The position numbers and the translations under genes were made by a program. Shown piece by piece: positions 1 to 8,751 of a stretch of 64,000 bases of DNA (positions within the stretch are counted from its first letter, which is position 1; each line of letters begins with the position of its first letter). The notes under the pieces are model-generated. The model was not told the origin of the DNA. It worked only from the letters and a program-made list of their open reading frames with translations, and searched no databases. The DNA comes from Spirochaetota bacterium (GTDB taxonomy: Bacteria; Spirochaetota; Brachyspiria; Brachyspirales; JACRPF01), in NCBI GenBank assembly GCA_016214035.1, contig JACRPF010000008.1, positions 167,166-231,165 of the forward strand, given 5' to 3'.

Positions 1-126
1 GACGACGGCAGACGGCAGCACCTGATAGATGCTCGCATCGGTGGCGTAAGCGTTTCTGACCACGGCGGACAGGTGCAGCTCTCCGTCAAGACTTCTGGTA
101 AGATCCATATAGTTTTTTGTCTTCAT
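1..126 (-). CDS. FAD-linked oxidase (GlcD-type), N-terminal fragment
   Basis: Only the first 42 codons lie in the window; the gene runs off the left edge. The residues around DLTRSLDGEL and YATDASIYQVLP match the start of GlcD-type FAD-linked oxidases, in which a TDASxYQ segment precedes the FAD-binding domain. Its ATG overlaps the stop codon of the upstream AraC-type regulator as ATGA (123-126), so the two are probably translationally coupled. The substrate cannot be told: glycolate, lactate and related hydroxy acids are typical of the family. The assignment rests on a short stretch. Confidence 0.6.
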   Translation of the reverse strand, partial: MKTKNYMDLTRSLDGELHLSAVVRNAYATDASIYQVLPSAVV

Positions 127-1040
127 GCTGTTTTTGATGAACGCCGGCGGTATTCACCCGGCGCATATCCGGTGATTCTTTTGAACATGCGATAGAAAAA
201 GCTCAGATCGTTGAACCCCGTTTCATAGCAGATATCCGTTATCGGCATCTTATTCTCATCGAGCATCGTCCTCGCTTTCGTAATGCGCATCTCGTTTAAC
301 GCCTCGAATATCGTCTTCCCGCGCGATTTTTTATACACGCGCCCGATATAATTCCGGTGAAACCCCGTACGCTGTGCTATCTCTTCCAGTGTAACGCCTT
401 CACGATACCGCTCGCCAATCATATGATCGATATATTCCACGACATGACGCTGTTTCGCACGCTGAACGCGTTTTGCCGCCTCACGGCTGAGTTCTATGAT
501 GAGCTCGAGCATACGGTATTTTATCATCCGCCGGTAATTGGGATTTTTATTGGTAAACTCATCATCGATACTTTCAATAAGACGGAGCAGCGACCGCGAC
601 GCCTGATCGAGCGTGAAGAGCACTTCCCTGCTTTTCGAGAGTACTCCGTAGTGATTTTTATAGAAAATATTGAAAAATTCGAATTCTCCGCCGAGCGCCT
701 GCATCTCATCGCCGAAAAGCTCCGGCATGAATATGATGTTATAGATTACTATCGACGGCGTTGTAACGATATACGAGGTACTGTCGTTTGGATGTATCAG
801 GAACACGTTGCCCGGTGCAAGCGCATACTCACGGTCGTTTATGAGATTACGCCCCTCCCCCTCAAGGACATAGACTATCTTCCAGAATTCACGCTGACGG
901 CGCTGTTCGCGGGTGAAATCCCTGCGTTTATGCTCCACGCGATGGATATAGAACGGGAAATCGCCGGTAAAATACTCGCCCGCACGCAATAACGTCACGT
1001 TTTCGGGAATGGATGCTATTTCAGCGGACCGTTTTGTCAT
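123..1040 (-). CDS. AraC family transcriptional regulator
   Basis: A 305-residue regulator with the usual AraC layout. Residues about 20-130 look like a cupin-type sensor (YVLEGEG, APGNVFLIHP). Residues about 205-300 hold two helix-turn-helix motifs, the second ending ITDICYETGFNDLSFFYRMFK followed by GYAPGEYR. AraC proteins of this layout usually bind a sugar or small metabolite and control nearby catabolic genes. The stop codon overlaps the start of an FAD-linked oxidase gene (ATGA), so that oxidase is the likely target and operon partner. Inducer unknown. Confidence 0.9.
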   Translation of the reverse strand: MTKRSAEIASIPENVTLLRAGEYFTGDFPFYIHRVEHKRRDFTREQRRQREFWKIVYVLEGEGRNLINDREYALAPGNVFLIHPNDSTSYIVTTPSIVIYNIIFMPELFGDEMQALGGEFEFFNIFYKNHYGVLSKSREVLFTLDQASRSLLRLIESIDDEFTNKNPNYRRMIKYRMLELIIELSREAAKRVQRAKQRHVVEYIDHMIGERYREGVTLEEIAQRTGFHRNYIGRVYKKSRGKTIFEALNEMRITKARTMLDENKMPITDICYETGFNDLSFFYRMFKRITGYAPGEYRRRSSKTA

Positions 1041-1223
1041 CGATTTGCCTTGCTCACACGGTTACACTATACCACAAACGCGCCGTTTGTGAAGTGGCGG
1101 ATTAAAGTATAATAAAATTCCCGGAAAAGCCGAGAATGTAAATGAACGATCTTTGGAAAATGGTCCGACGCGTCTGAAATCAGGAAATTATGTTCATCCG
1201 ATGAATTTTTTGTTAAGATTTGG

Positions 1224-1252
1224 TTGACATAATACATGTTCTGCATTATATT
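1224..1252 (+). promoter_or_regulatory. Sigma70-type promoter for the 67-residue gene
   Basis: TTGACA (1224-1229), a 17-base spacer and TATATT (1247-1252) form a near-consensus promoter pointing to the small gene at 1321. The leader would be about 60 bases. Confidence 0.65.
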
Positions 1253-1320
1253 GTAGGAAGCTGTATCAAGGAATTTTTGCAACCTGCTGTTCGGCCGCTC
1301 GTATCACTGGGAGGACTCCT

Positions 1321-1524
1321 ATGAATCTTCGCTTCGTCAAAGGTGCCATTTCGAAAGGTATGCTCGATGGAAGTGTCGTACATCAATCCACACTGCTCAA
1401 AATGAAAAAAATGACTGCGGACTGGGAGATGAAGTCAATGCGTTACCTCGAGAACAGCATTGAAGTCATGGGAAGTCCGATGCCGTTCGATGAGCGCGAA
1501 AACGAATTCTTTGAACAGAACTGA
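1321..1524 (+). CDS. Small hypothetical protein, 67 residues
   Basis: Not recognised. The ATG follows a good ribosome-binding site (GGGAGGA, 5 bases before the ATG) and a near-consensus promoter about 70 bases upstream, so expression is likely. The protein starts basic and amphipathic (MNLRFVKGAISKGML) and ends acidic (DERENEFFEQN). It has no signal peptide, no membrane segment and no cysteines. It stands alone, convergent with the large surface-protein gene whose stop codon begins two bases after its own stop. It could be a small regulatory or stress protein, but nothing in the sequence proves this. Confidence 0.6.
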   Translation: MNLRFVKGAISKGMLDGSVVHQSTLLKMKKMTADWEMKSMRYLENSIEVMGSPMPFDERENEFFEQN

Positions 1525-1525
1525 T

Positions 1526-4456
1526 TTAAAAATCGTATAATTTCATACCGACAAAATAGAACGTACGCCATTGATCTATCGGCGTAATCGAATATCCGTT
1601 ATAAAATCCCGAAAAATCTACTCTGAAATAGAACAGCGGCGGCACCACGAACCGGAAGCCTAGCCCCACCGACGATTTCATGTCGGTAAACACAAGCATT
1701 TTATTCTTATAATCCCAGGACAATGCGTTCAGCCGTTCATTATCGTTCCAGATAAGACCGAAATCCGAAAAAAGCACACCCTCGATATTCGCCAGCGCGA
1801 ACGGCAGGCCGAATTTCAGATAATCGATGAACGGGAAACGAAGTTCGATATTCGCCAGCGCGCAATTCTCGCCGGTGAACTCGCTGTTACCGTAGCCGCG
1901 CACCGTGGTGACATAGTCGGCATAGGCGCCGTCGTACATCTTGGCGATACCGCCCATGCGAAACAGCTTTTTATCACGGTCGTTGCCGAACACCTTGCCG
2001 CCGGCAAGCCTGAGCGCGAAATTCATGTTCGGCAGCAGCATGAAATACTGACGGAGGTCCGCGAACAGGAGATAGAATGCATAGTCGTTTGAACTGAATT
2101 TAGCCGACGCCTGCGCGGTGACGAGCAGCCGTGAATTATCGCGCGCCGAGAGCATATCCCAGAGCCAGAGCGACGTATCATAGATGAACGTCAGTTCCGC
2201 GAGATACACGTTCGCCGTGAGGTTCGATACGGCGGCAGCGGCAGTATCCGCAAACGTCCGGATACGGAATTCCGGGTTCAGGAAAAAATCCAGCCGCGTG
2301 AAACGGTCGAACGGCATACGCGCCAGCGCCCAGCCGCCGAAGATGCGTTCATCGAATACGCGCGCGACGCCTTTGATATATCCCGCCTCATTACGCGTAT
2401 AGGTATAATAGCTGTTCTTATAATGGTACACACTGCCGCCCAGATCCACACGAAGCGGCAGATAGAAATACCTGAGCTCCCCGTTCACATTCGGCTCATA
2501 GTTGTCGTACGAGAACTGCATAAAGGTGTCAAGCTGATGTTCATTGAGCATGTCGGCAAACGACACATAAACGTCGGCCCCGCCGCCGAGTGCGGAACTG
2601 TATCCGAGCGAGAACATCATGATATCCGGACTGAGATTGAAACCGTAATCGGTGCGCTCGGTACCGAACAGTATATCCTTCGTCGGCAGCGCATTCGTCT
2701 TCGCTATCCCGATGCGGTCCATAGGCTCCGTCGACGTCCTGACAGCATCGTTCTTGAGATCAACCGACATCACATAGACGTTATACGCGCCTTTTTCATA
2801 TCCCGAATAGACAATCTTTTCGCCGGACTGCGCGAATCGCGGCTCGAACGCGCCCCCGTAGGTCCGCGTCATCTGGTATACTGTTTTATTCGTCAGGTCC
2901 TTGATATAAATATTGAACATACCGCCGCGTGCCGATGAGAAAACGATCTTCGTCCCGTCGGGGGAGAACTCGGCGTCGCGTTCCTCCGCATCCGAGGCCG
3001 CGATACGGTCAGTTTTTTTCGTCGCGCGGTCGTAGATAAAAATGTCTGCATCCTGACTGTAAAAGTCGTTTGCGTCGTTGCGGTTCGCCGCGAAAATGAT
3101 GCGTTTCCCGTCCGGCGAGAACGCGGGGCGGCTTTCATAGAACCGGTCGTCCGTGAGCCGTTCCACCGCCATGCTGTTAATGTTCAGGATAAAGAGGTCA
3201 GCCGCACCGTTCGTCGTGCCGGTGAAAACCACCTCGGTGCCGTCGGGCGAAATTCGTGCATACTGTATGGAAGAGAACGGCAGCGCGATGTGCCGTATCC
3301 CCGCATTACTGCCGAAAGTCATGATATTGATGCGGTCGCCGCCACCGGCCTTCGAACCGAATACAAATAGAGAGCCGTTCGTGGAAAAAGAGAAGACATT
3401 GTTTAAAAGCTGCAGCTGGTCGTAGATATCACTTCGGCCGGCGGTCGCTATGGTGCTCACGGTGGCGCCGGTGACCGCATCGATGGCGATAATCTCGGAA
3501 TAGATGTTTCTGTTGGCGAGCACGTAAATGGTCTTCCCGCCCGGGCTCATCACGGGATGAAAGTTGTACATTGAATGGTCTTTTGAGTATTCGGTGAGAC
3601 GGCGGTCGCGCTGGCCGAGCGAATCGTAATTCGTTATATCGGGCCAGTATCGGCGCTTGAGAAACATCATCCACTCGTCGTTCAGGTTCTTCGCCTCCTT
3701 GCCGATGGCGAATTTGAAGAGCGCGTTCTGGTCATAGGCGATGCGCATGGTATGTACAATATCGGCAATACGCGTAACACCGTAGCGTTCATCGATGAAA
3801 TGATAGAACGCCTCGCCGCCTTTATAGATGAAGTATGAATACTGCCCGAGCATATACGGATTCTCAAGCTGCTGCATTGACGGCATATGACCGCTCACCA
3901 TACCGTCGCGCACATACATGGTCATGTTCACCGGTTCCTCGACGGAGGCATACTCGGCAAGCCCTTCCATGAGCCAGAGCGGCGGGGACTGCAGAAAACC
4001 CTTGGTGAGCATATTCGCATCGCCGTAGAGGATGTCGAACTGATACGCGTGAGCAAGCTCGTGCATCACCACGTGTCTGAGATCGGCGTATGAACCGGTG
4101 AACGGAATGACCACACGGCTTCGCATGAGCTCGGTGAAACCGCCGGTGGCCTCGGGGATGAATCCCGGATACAGATGCGTGCCCTGAAAATCAGCCGCTG
4201 ACTGGTACACGACAACAGGTATTATCTTTTCCAGATTGTGATCGAACAGCTTCGCGTATTTAGCGACGCCTTCTTCCAGTATTTTCGAGACTTCAACCGC
4301 CACCGGTTCCGCGGGCTTGTCGTAGTAAATATCGAAATGCGGGGTCTTTCGAATCTCCCATGTATACGACGCGTAATTTACTTTATTCTTGCCGTACGGC
4401 ATGAGCGCCGCCGCAAAACCGATAAACAGTGCAAGTATGACGGCGGCATAGTTCAT
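1526..4456 (-). CDS. Secreted peptidase-MA / TolB-like propeller / beta-barrel protein
   Basis: A 976-residue exported protein. Residues 1-20 form a hydrophobic signal sequence. Residues 40-170 are a gluzincin-type metallopeptidase domain: HELAH at 132-136 gives the two zinc histidines and catalytic Glu, and WLMEGLAEY (161-169) supplies the third ligand. Residues about 290-570 carry WD40/TolB-like repeats (SPDGKRIIFAA, SPDGTKIVFSS). The remainder, about 600-976, is rich in alternating aromatic strands and ends in F, as outer-membrane barrels do (last residues MKLYDF). The family is known, notably in spirochaetes, but its substrate is not. Downstream of lgt, 35 bases after its stop, probably in one transcript. 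Confidence 0.8.
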   Translation of the reverse strand: MNYAAVILALFIGFAAALMPYGKNKVNYASYTWEIRKTPHFDIYYDKPAEPVAVEVSKILEEGVAKYAKLFDHNLEKIIPVVVYQSAADFQGTHLYPGFIPEATGGFTELMRSRVVIPFTGSYADLRHVVMHELAHAYQFDILYGDANMLTKGFLQSPPLWLMEGLAEYASVEEPVNMTMYVRDGMVSGHMPSMQQLENPYMLGQYSYFIYKGGEAFYHFIDERYGVTRIADIVHTMRIAYDQNALFKFAIGKEAKNLNDEWMMFLKRRYWPDITNYDSLGQRDRRLTEYSKDHSMYNFHPVMSPGGKTIYVLANRNIYSEIIAIDAVTGATVSTIATAGRSDIYDQLQLLNNVFSFSTNGSLFVFGSKAGGGDRINIMTFGSNAGIRHIALPFSSIQYARISPDGTEVVFTGTTNGAADLFILNINSMAVERLTDDRFYESRPAFSPDGKRIIFAANRNDANDFYSQDADIFIYDRATKKTDRIAASDAEERDAEFSPDGTKIVFSSARGGMFNIYIKDLTNKTVYQMTRTYGGAFEPRFAQSGEKIVYSGYEKGAYNVYVMSVDLKNDAVRTSTEPMDRIGIAKTNALPTKDILFGTERTDYGFNLSPDIMMFSLGYSSALGGGADVYVSFADMLNEHQLDTFMQFSYDNYEPNVNGELRYFYLPLRVDLGGSVYHYKNSYYTYTRNEAGYIKGVARVFDERIFGGWALARMPFDRFTRLDFFLNPEFRIRTFADTAAAAVSNLTANVYLAELTFIYDTSLWLWDMLSARDNSRLLVTAQASAKFSSNDYAFYLLFADLRQYFMLLPNMNFALRLAGGKVFGNDRDKKLFRMGGIAKMYDGAYADYVTTVRGYGNSEFTGENCALANIELRFPFIDYLKFGLPFALANIEGVLFSDFGLIWNDNERLNALSWDYKNKMLVFTDMKSSVGLGFRFVVPPLFYFRVDFSGFYNGYSITPIDQWRTFYFVGMKLYDF

Positions 4457-4491
4457 GCGATTATCTCATCCGATGAATATCATAACGTCTG

Positions 4492-5439
4492 TTACCGTAC
4501 GCCTTTTGCCTGAACAATAGTGTCCGCCGGGCTTATGGATCGATAGACGATGAAAATAATCCCGATAATGGCCATGGGAAGTGAATATGCCATTCCCGCG
4601 GTGAACATGAAGCCGGTGAACTGCTGCAGCGTCGCCTGCCCCTGGATGAAGTGCATCCCGTTCTGAAAGCCGATGGCCCATTCATTCGGTTCACGCACGA
4701 ATTCCACCAGAAAGCGGAAGAGGCCGTAGCAGGTGATGTACAGCCAGAAGGTTATGCCGCGCTTCACTTTGAGCTTGTAGGCGATGAACAATATCAGGAA
4801 CAGGAGGAGTCCCTCAAGCGCCGCCTCATACAATTGCGACGGAAAGCGCGGGTTCGTGTACGGCCTGTCTGCCGGCGCAAGCGACGCCCACCACGCATAG
4901 CCGCGCTCATAGATCGGAAACCGCATGCCGAAAACGCCCGATGTTTCGCGTCCATAAAGTTCGGCATTGATGAAATTACCCATACGTCCGAAGAAAAGTC
5001 CGAACGGCACCGCGATGGCCGCACAATCAGCGATATCGTAAAAACGATACCCGAATCGTTTCGCAAACAGCGCCACCGCGATGATGAGACCGATCATGCC
5101 GCCGTGATAGGACATGCCGTCAAAGCCGAAATAGAACGGGTCAAAATGAAGCCCGATGATCTCCCACGGCGCCGTGATGAACGCAGCCGGATGATAGAAA
5201 ATGAAAAAACCGAGCCGGGCACCTGCGATGATGCCGATGACGACATAAAACAGAAAATCGTAGAGCCCGCCCTTCTCTTCCAGCGGTATTTTAAGCGACC
5301 CTTTTTTTATGAAATACTTCATCAGGAAATATCCGACAACGATGCCGGCAAGATACATGACGCCGTACCACCGGATATTGCCGAGTACAGGCCATGCCGG
5401 CGGAAAAACATGCGGTGACAGGAATTCCGGGTACTTCAT
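4492..5439 (-). CDS. lgt: Prolipoprotein diacylglyceryl transferase
   Basis: This inner-membrane enzyme transfers diacylglycerol from phosphatidylglycerol to the lipobox cysteine of prolipoproteins, the first step of lipoprotein maturation. The 315 residues show the family hallmarks: several membrane segments, SYHGGMIG in the substrate region, and the Lgt signature FGLFFGRMGNFINAELYGR with its essential Arg and Asn, then PSQLYEAALEG. Length is normal for the family. The window also encodes probable lipoproteins (for example at 11918 and 19139) that would be its substrates. It precedes the surface metallopeptidase gene on the same strand. A TATACT box lies about 40 bases upstream, but the -35 is weak. 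Confidence 0.96.
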   Translation of the reverse strand: MKYPEFLSPHVFPPAWPVLGNIRWYGVMYLAGIVVGYFLMKYFIKKGSLKIPLEEKGGLYDFLFYVVIGIIAGARLGFFIFYHPAAFITAPWEIIGLHFDPFYFGFDGMSYHGGMIGLIIAVALFAKRFGYRFYDIADCAAIAVPFGLFFGRMGNFINAELYGRETSGVFGMRFPIYERGYAWWASLAPADRPYTNPRFPSQLYEAALEGLLLFLILFIAYKLKVKRGITFWLYITCYGLFRFLVEFVREPNEWAIGFQNGMHFIQGQATLQQFTGFMFTAGMAYSLPMAIIGIIFIVYRSISPADTIVQAKGVR

Positions 5440-5514
5440 GAGGCATCCTTTACAGCGGTTTCACGGTACAATGACTAGTATATAGTATCTGGGGCAAAAG
5501 GAAAGTGTACGCGC

Positions 5515-6732
5515 TTACGCCGCCGTCCGTTTCGGCAGCACTATCCTGAACGCCGAAATACAGTACGCGCACGCGATGACAGCCCCGACAGCGAACACAT
5601 ACTGATATCCGAACGTAAGCCAGATAACGCCGCTTGCGAGTGCGACCGTTATTGAAAAGATATGATCAATGGTGGTGCCCATGGCGAGTGTGGGCGATAT
5701 ATGTTCCGGCATCACGGCGATCTTTTTAAGGTACGTCGCGCGGGCTATACCGAACGCGAACAGAAGCATGTCGAGCACATAGCACGCAGCGGCGATATAG
5801 AACCCGCTGTCGCCGAACAGTATTTTGGCGAAACCGTACCCGAGACACACTATGATAAGCGTAGCGCCCTCGATGGCGAGAACGGTGCGTTCGCCGAGAC
5901 GGTCAATCATCCGTCCGAGCAGCGGCTGAAAGATGATGCCGATGATGCTGCCGACCGTGAAAAGCACGGCGATGATGGCGGTGGGCTTGTGATAGATGGT
6001 GACGAGCACCCACGGCGCGAACGTTATAAATATCTGTTTGCGCGTACCGAAAAGCATCGTGAGCCAGTAGAAAAGTGAATATTCACGGCGGAGAATGAAC
6101 CGCATTTTGGCGGGCGGTGCCGCTTTCGGCTGCATGAAAAGCATGAGCACGCCGGCACCCACGCATACGATTGCCGCAATGGTGTACACGAGCCGGTAGG
6201 TGAAGTGAAGATAGCTGAATCCGACGACGATGAGACCGCTTCCGGCAATGGCCGCGATGGTGCGTATGCCGTTCAGCTGACCGAGACGCCTCCCCTCTTT
6301 GCCGTCATGCGCGAGCTCCATGCCTATCGAAGACTGCAGCGGCATGAACAGATGCTGCCCCAGGCTCATGAAAAAGAGCCACACAAGCATGATATTGAAC
6401 TTCGGCGCCGCATAGGCGATGAGGAGCAGCCCCGCGGCCTGCAGGAACATCGCCACCGACGCAAGCCTGCGCGACGAGAGAAAAAACAGGAGCGCGGATA
6501 CGAACACCACGGAGAAACCGGGCAGTTCACGCGGGAATTCCAGTACGCTGCGCGCCATACCGGACAGGCCGTAGGTCTCGCTGAGAAAATTATTGAACGT
6601 CGACTCGATGATATTCGTGATGAAACCCGTCGAGGCGATGACGGCGGTGAATAACCAGAGATCGCGTGAAACGTGCGGATACCGTGAGCGCAGATAGTTT
6701 ATCATGCGGGCATTATATGGCCGGCCGTACAA
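5515..6732 (-). CDS. Major facilitator superfamily transporter
   Basis: A 405-residue integral membrane protein with about twelve hydrophobic segments, consistent with an MFS permease. The loop GRMIDRLGERTVLAIEG is the MFS motif A of the second half (G-x-x-x-D-R-x-G-x-R). The start used here is upstream of the more conventional MINYLRSRYP, which would begin about 24 bases later, so either start is possible. It begins 3 bases after the stop of the AraC regulator and belongs to the DegT-AraC-MFS operon. The substrate cannot be predicted from the sequence. Confidence 0.8.
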   Translation of the reverse strand: MYGRPYNARMINYLRSRYPHVSRDLWLFTAVIASTGFITNIIESTFNNFLSETYGLSGMARSVLEFPRELPGFSVVFVSALLFFLSSRRLASVAMFLQAAGLLLIAYAAPKFNIMLVWLFFMSLGQHLFMPLQSSIGMELAHDGKEGRRLGQLNGIRTIAAIAGSGLIVVGFSYLHFTYRLVYTIAAIVCVGAGVLMLFMQPKAAPPAKMRFILRREYSLFYWLTMLFGTRKQIFITFAPWVLVTIYHKPTAIIAVLFTVGSIIGIIFQPLLGRMIDRLGERTVLAIEGATLIIVCLGYGFAKILFGDSGFYIAAACYVLDMLLFAFGIARATYLKKIAVMPEHISPTLAMGTTIDHIFSITVALASGVIWLTFGYQYVFAVGAVIACAYCISAFRIVLPKRTAA

Positions 6733-6735
6733 TTA

Positions 6736-7539
6736 TCAATCGTTTCGGTTCGCGGCATTGCCGTCAGGCACGGCCGCCGTATATTTTTTCCGGTAGTGCC
6801 GCGGGGTAAGACCATGCAGCTGCTTGAAACGCCGGATGAAATAGCTTTCCGATGAGAACCCGCAGGCGCGCGATACCGTGCGTATCGTAGTCCTGTCCGT
6901 ACGCAGCATGTTCTCCGCATGACGGATGCGGTAGTGTTCGATGAACGACATCGGCGTGAACGATGAGCGCTCCCTGAATGCCAGTTCAAGCGACCGCGCC
7001 GTAAGCCCCAGCATCCCGGCAAGTTCAGCGACACCGAATGACGGGAACCGGAACCGGTTGTCGGCGATATCAGCCGCGCGGAGCATGAGATCACCTTCCT
7101 TGGCGGACGGCTTCACACCGGCGCGTTTCTCGCAGGCGCGGGCCGCGGCTATCATCAGCAATTCGGCGAGCGAACTCATATACCGTTCCGCGTGTATACG
7201 AATCTCATTTTTTTCAGCGAGCATCTCGAACATGAGATCTTTGATGATATTGCTCGGCGCCACAGACGCATGCAGCAGCGCTTGGGAAGTGATATACCGT
7301 TCCGGAACCGATGCAAGCCCCGCGTACAGAACCCGCGCAACGCCTTTACCCGGCGCCTCATGATGAACACAGCGCGGCGGAATGATGAATACCGTATCCG
7401 CGGCAAGTGTGCAGCTGTCGCTGCCGGTAACGATTGCTATGCGCTTATCGAGCACATACCCTATCTCGACATGCGCATGCGCGTGCGTCCGTGTGGCGGT
7501 AGCCATGGTGAAAAGTTTTATACCGCGAAGACGGATCAT
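6736..7539 (-). CDS. AraC family transcriptional regulator
   Basis: A 267-residue regulator. The N-terminal 90 residues have a His-rich cupin pattern (HAHAHVEIGYVL, then FIIPPRCVHHEAPG). The C-terminal 100 residues hold the two HTH motifs, including IRTVSRACGFSSESYFIRRFKQLHGLTPRHYRKK. The start codon overlaps the stop of the DegT aminotransferase gene as ATGA (7536-7539), and the MFS gene follows after 3 bases. All three are therefore one transcriptional unit, and the regulator probably controls it. The ligand is unknown. Confidence 0.9.
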   Translation of the reverse strand: MIRLRGIKLFTMATATRTHAHAHVEIGYVLDKRIAIVTGSDSCTLAADTVFIIPPRCVHHEAPGKGVARVLYAGLASVPERYITSQALLHASVAPSNIIKDLMFEMLAEKNEIRIHAERYMSSLAELLMIAAARACEKRAGVKPSAKEGDLMLRAADIADNRFRFPSFGVAELAGMLGLTARSLELAFRERSSFTPMSFIEHYRIRHAENMLRTDRTTIRTVSRACGFSSESYFIRRFKQLHGLTPRHYRKKYTAAVPDGNAANRND

Positions 7540-8693
7540 CTGCCGCGAATGACCGTTTTCACCGCATGAATCACGCGTCGCACATCGCCGTTCGTCATCT
7601 TCGCGAACAAGGGCAGCGCTATGTTCGTGCGATAATGCTTCTGCGCGTTGGGAAAATCGTCCGGTTTGTACTTGAGCAGGTCACGATAGAACGGCTGCGT
7701 ATGTACGGGTATATAGAGCACCTGTGAGCCCACACCGCGGCCGGCAAGACGTTTCATGAATTCCTCTCGATTAATCCCGAGCGCATTAAAATCGACAGCC
7801 GCGGCGTAGAGGTGATACGCGCTTTTTGCATAATCCTTTTCAACAGGAGTGACGAGTTCGGGGACATCGGTGAATGCGTGATTATAGAGCTCTACGATCT
7901 CGCGCTTGCGGGCGATGAAGCTGTCGAGGTCTTTGAGCTGCGACCAGAGCAGCATCGCCTGATAATCGGTGATGCGGTAATTGAACCCGAGCCGGTGCTG
8001 TTCATACCACCAGCGGCCTTCATGTTTATCCATACGCTCCGGATCGCGGGTAAGCCCGTGCGAGCGCAGTTCTTTGAGGGTATGATACCATTCCTCATTG
8101 TTCGTGGTTATCGCCCCGCCCTCGCCTGCGGTCATGTTCTTCACCGCGTGAAAAGAAAACACGCACATATCGGAATATTCGCACGCACCGATACGCTTTC
8201 CCAGATAGCTCGACCCGATGGCATGCGCGGCATCCTCAATGATGTACGCCTTCTGTTTTTTGGCGACCGCACGCATCGCTTTCATTTCACACGGATGACC
8301 GGCATAATGCACCGGTATAAGCACCTTGGTGCGTTTAGTGATCTTTTTCGCGACAGCGGCGGCGTCGAGATTATGCGTATCATGCTCAATATCCGCGAAC
8401 CGCGGCTTCGCTCCGGTGCAGGTCAGCGAATTGACCGTTGCCAGGAATGTGTTCGGCGAGGTTATGCCTTCATCGCCCTTTTTCAAGCCGAGCGCCAGAT
8501 TGGCGATATGCAGTCCCGCCGACGCCGATGAAACGACGACCGCGTATTTCACGCCGACATATTCGGCGAGCGCTTTCTCGAAATAGTCGATATGCCAGCC
8601 GGTGGTGATAAAATCGTCCTTGAGCGCTTTCACGACGATGCGTATGTCTTTCGGACGTATCCACTGGCGGCTGTAGGGAAGTATTTTTTTCAT
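7536..8693 (-). CDS. DegT/DnrJ/EryC1/StrS family PLP aminotransferase
   Basis: A 385-residue type I-fold PLP enzyme that usually transaminates nucleotide-linked keto-sugars. SSASAGLHIANLAL (about 55-68) is the cofactor phosphate region, IIEDAAHAIGSSY (151-163) contributes Asp154 for the pyridine nitrogen, and FHAVKNMTAGEGG puts the Schiff-base lysine at K185. It resembles ArnB/PseC-type enzymes in length and motif order. No sugar dehydratase or glycosyltransferase lies next to it, which is unusual for a surface-sugar gene. First gene of an operon with an AraC regulator and an MFS permease. The specific sugar is unknown. Confidence 0.88.
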   Translation of the reverse strand: MKKILPYSRQWIRPKDIRIVVKALKDDFITTGWHIDYFEKALAEYVGVKYAVVVSSASAGLHIANLALGLKKGDEGITSPNTFLATVNSLTCTGAKPRFADIEHDTHNLDAAAVAKKITKRTKVLIPVHYAGHPCEMKAMRAVAKKQKAYIIEDAAHAIGSSYLGKRIGACEYSDMCVFSFHAVKNMTAGEGGAITTNNEEWYHTLKELRSHGLTRDPERMDKHEGRWWYEQHRLGFNYRITDYQAMLLWSQLKDLDSFIARKREIVELYNHAFTDVPELVTPVEKDYAKSAYHLYAAAVDFNALGINREEFMKRLAGRGVGSQVLYIPVHTQPFYRDLLKYKPDDFPNAQKHYRTNIALPLFAKMTNGDVRRVIHAVKTVIRGR

Positions 8694-8751
8694 GAACGCA
8701 TTTTACTTAAGCGCGATTGAAAATGCAAGGCGGCCTTTAAAGCAGATGAAC

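Noticed and set aside
357..992. Long plus-strand open frame across the AraC gene
   Set aside because: It is the antisense shadow of a well-supported regulator and has no ribosome site or family resemblance.
1067..1282. Minus-strand 71-residue frame between the AraC gene and the 67-residue gene
   Set aside because: It runs antisense through the plus-strand promoter and leader, has no ribosome site, and its composition looks random.
4651..5418. 255-residue plus-strand frame opposite lgt
   Set aside because: lgt is certain; this frame is its antisense reading, with an unnatural Arg/Glu-rich composition.
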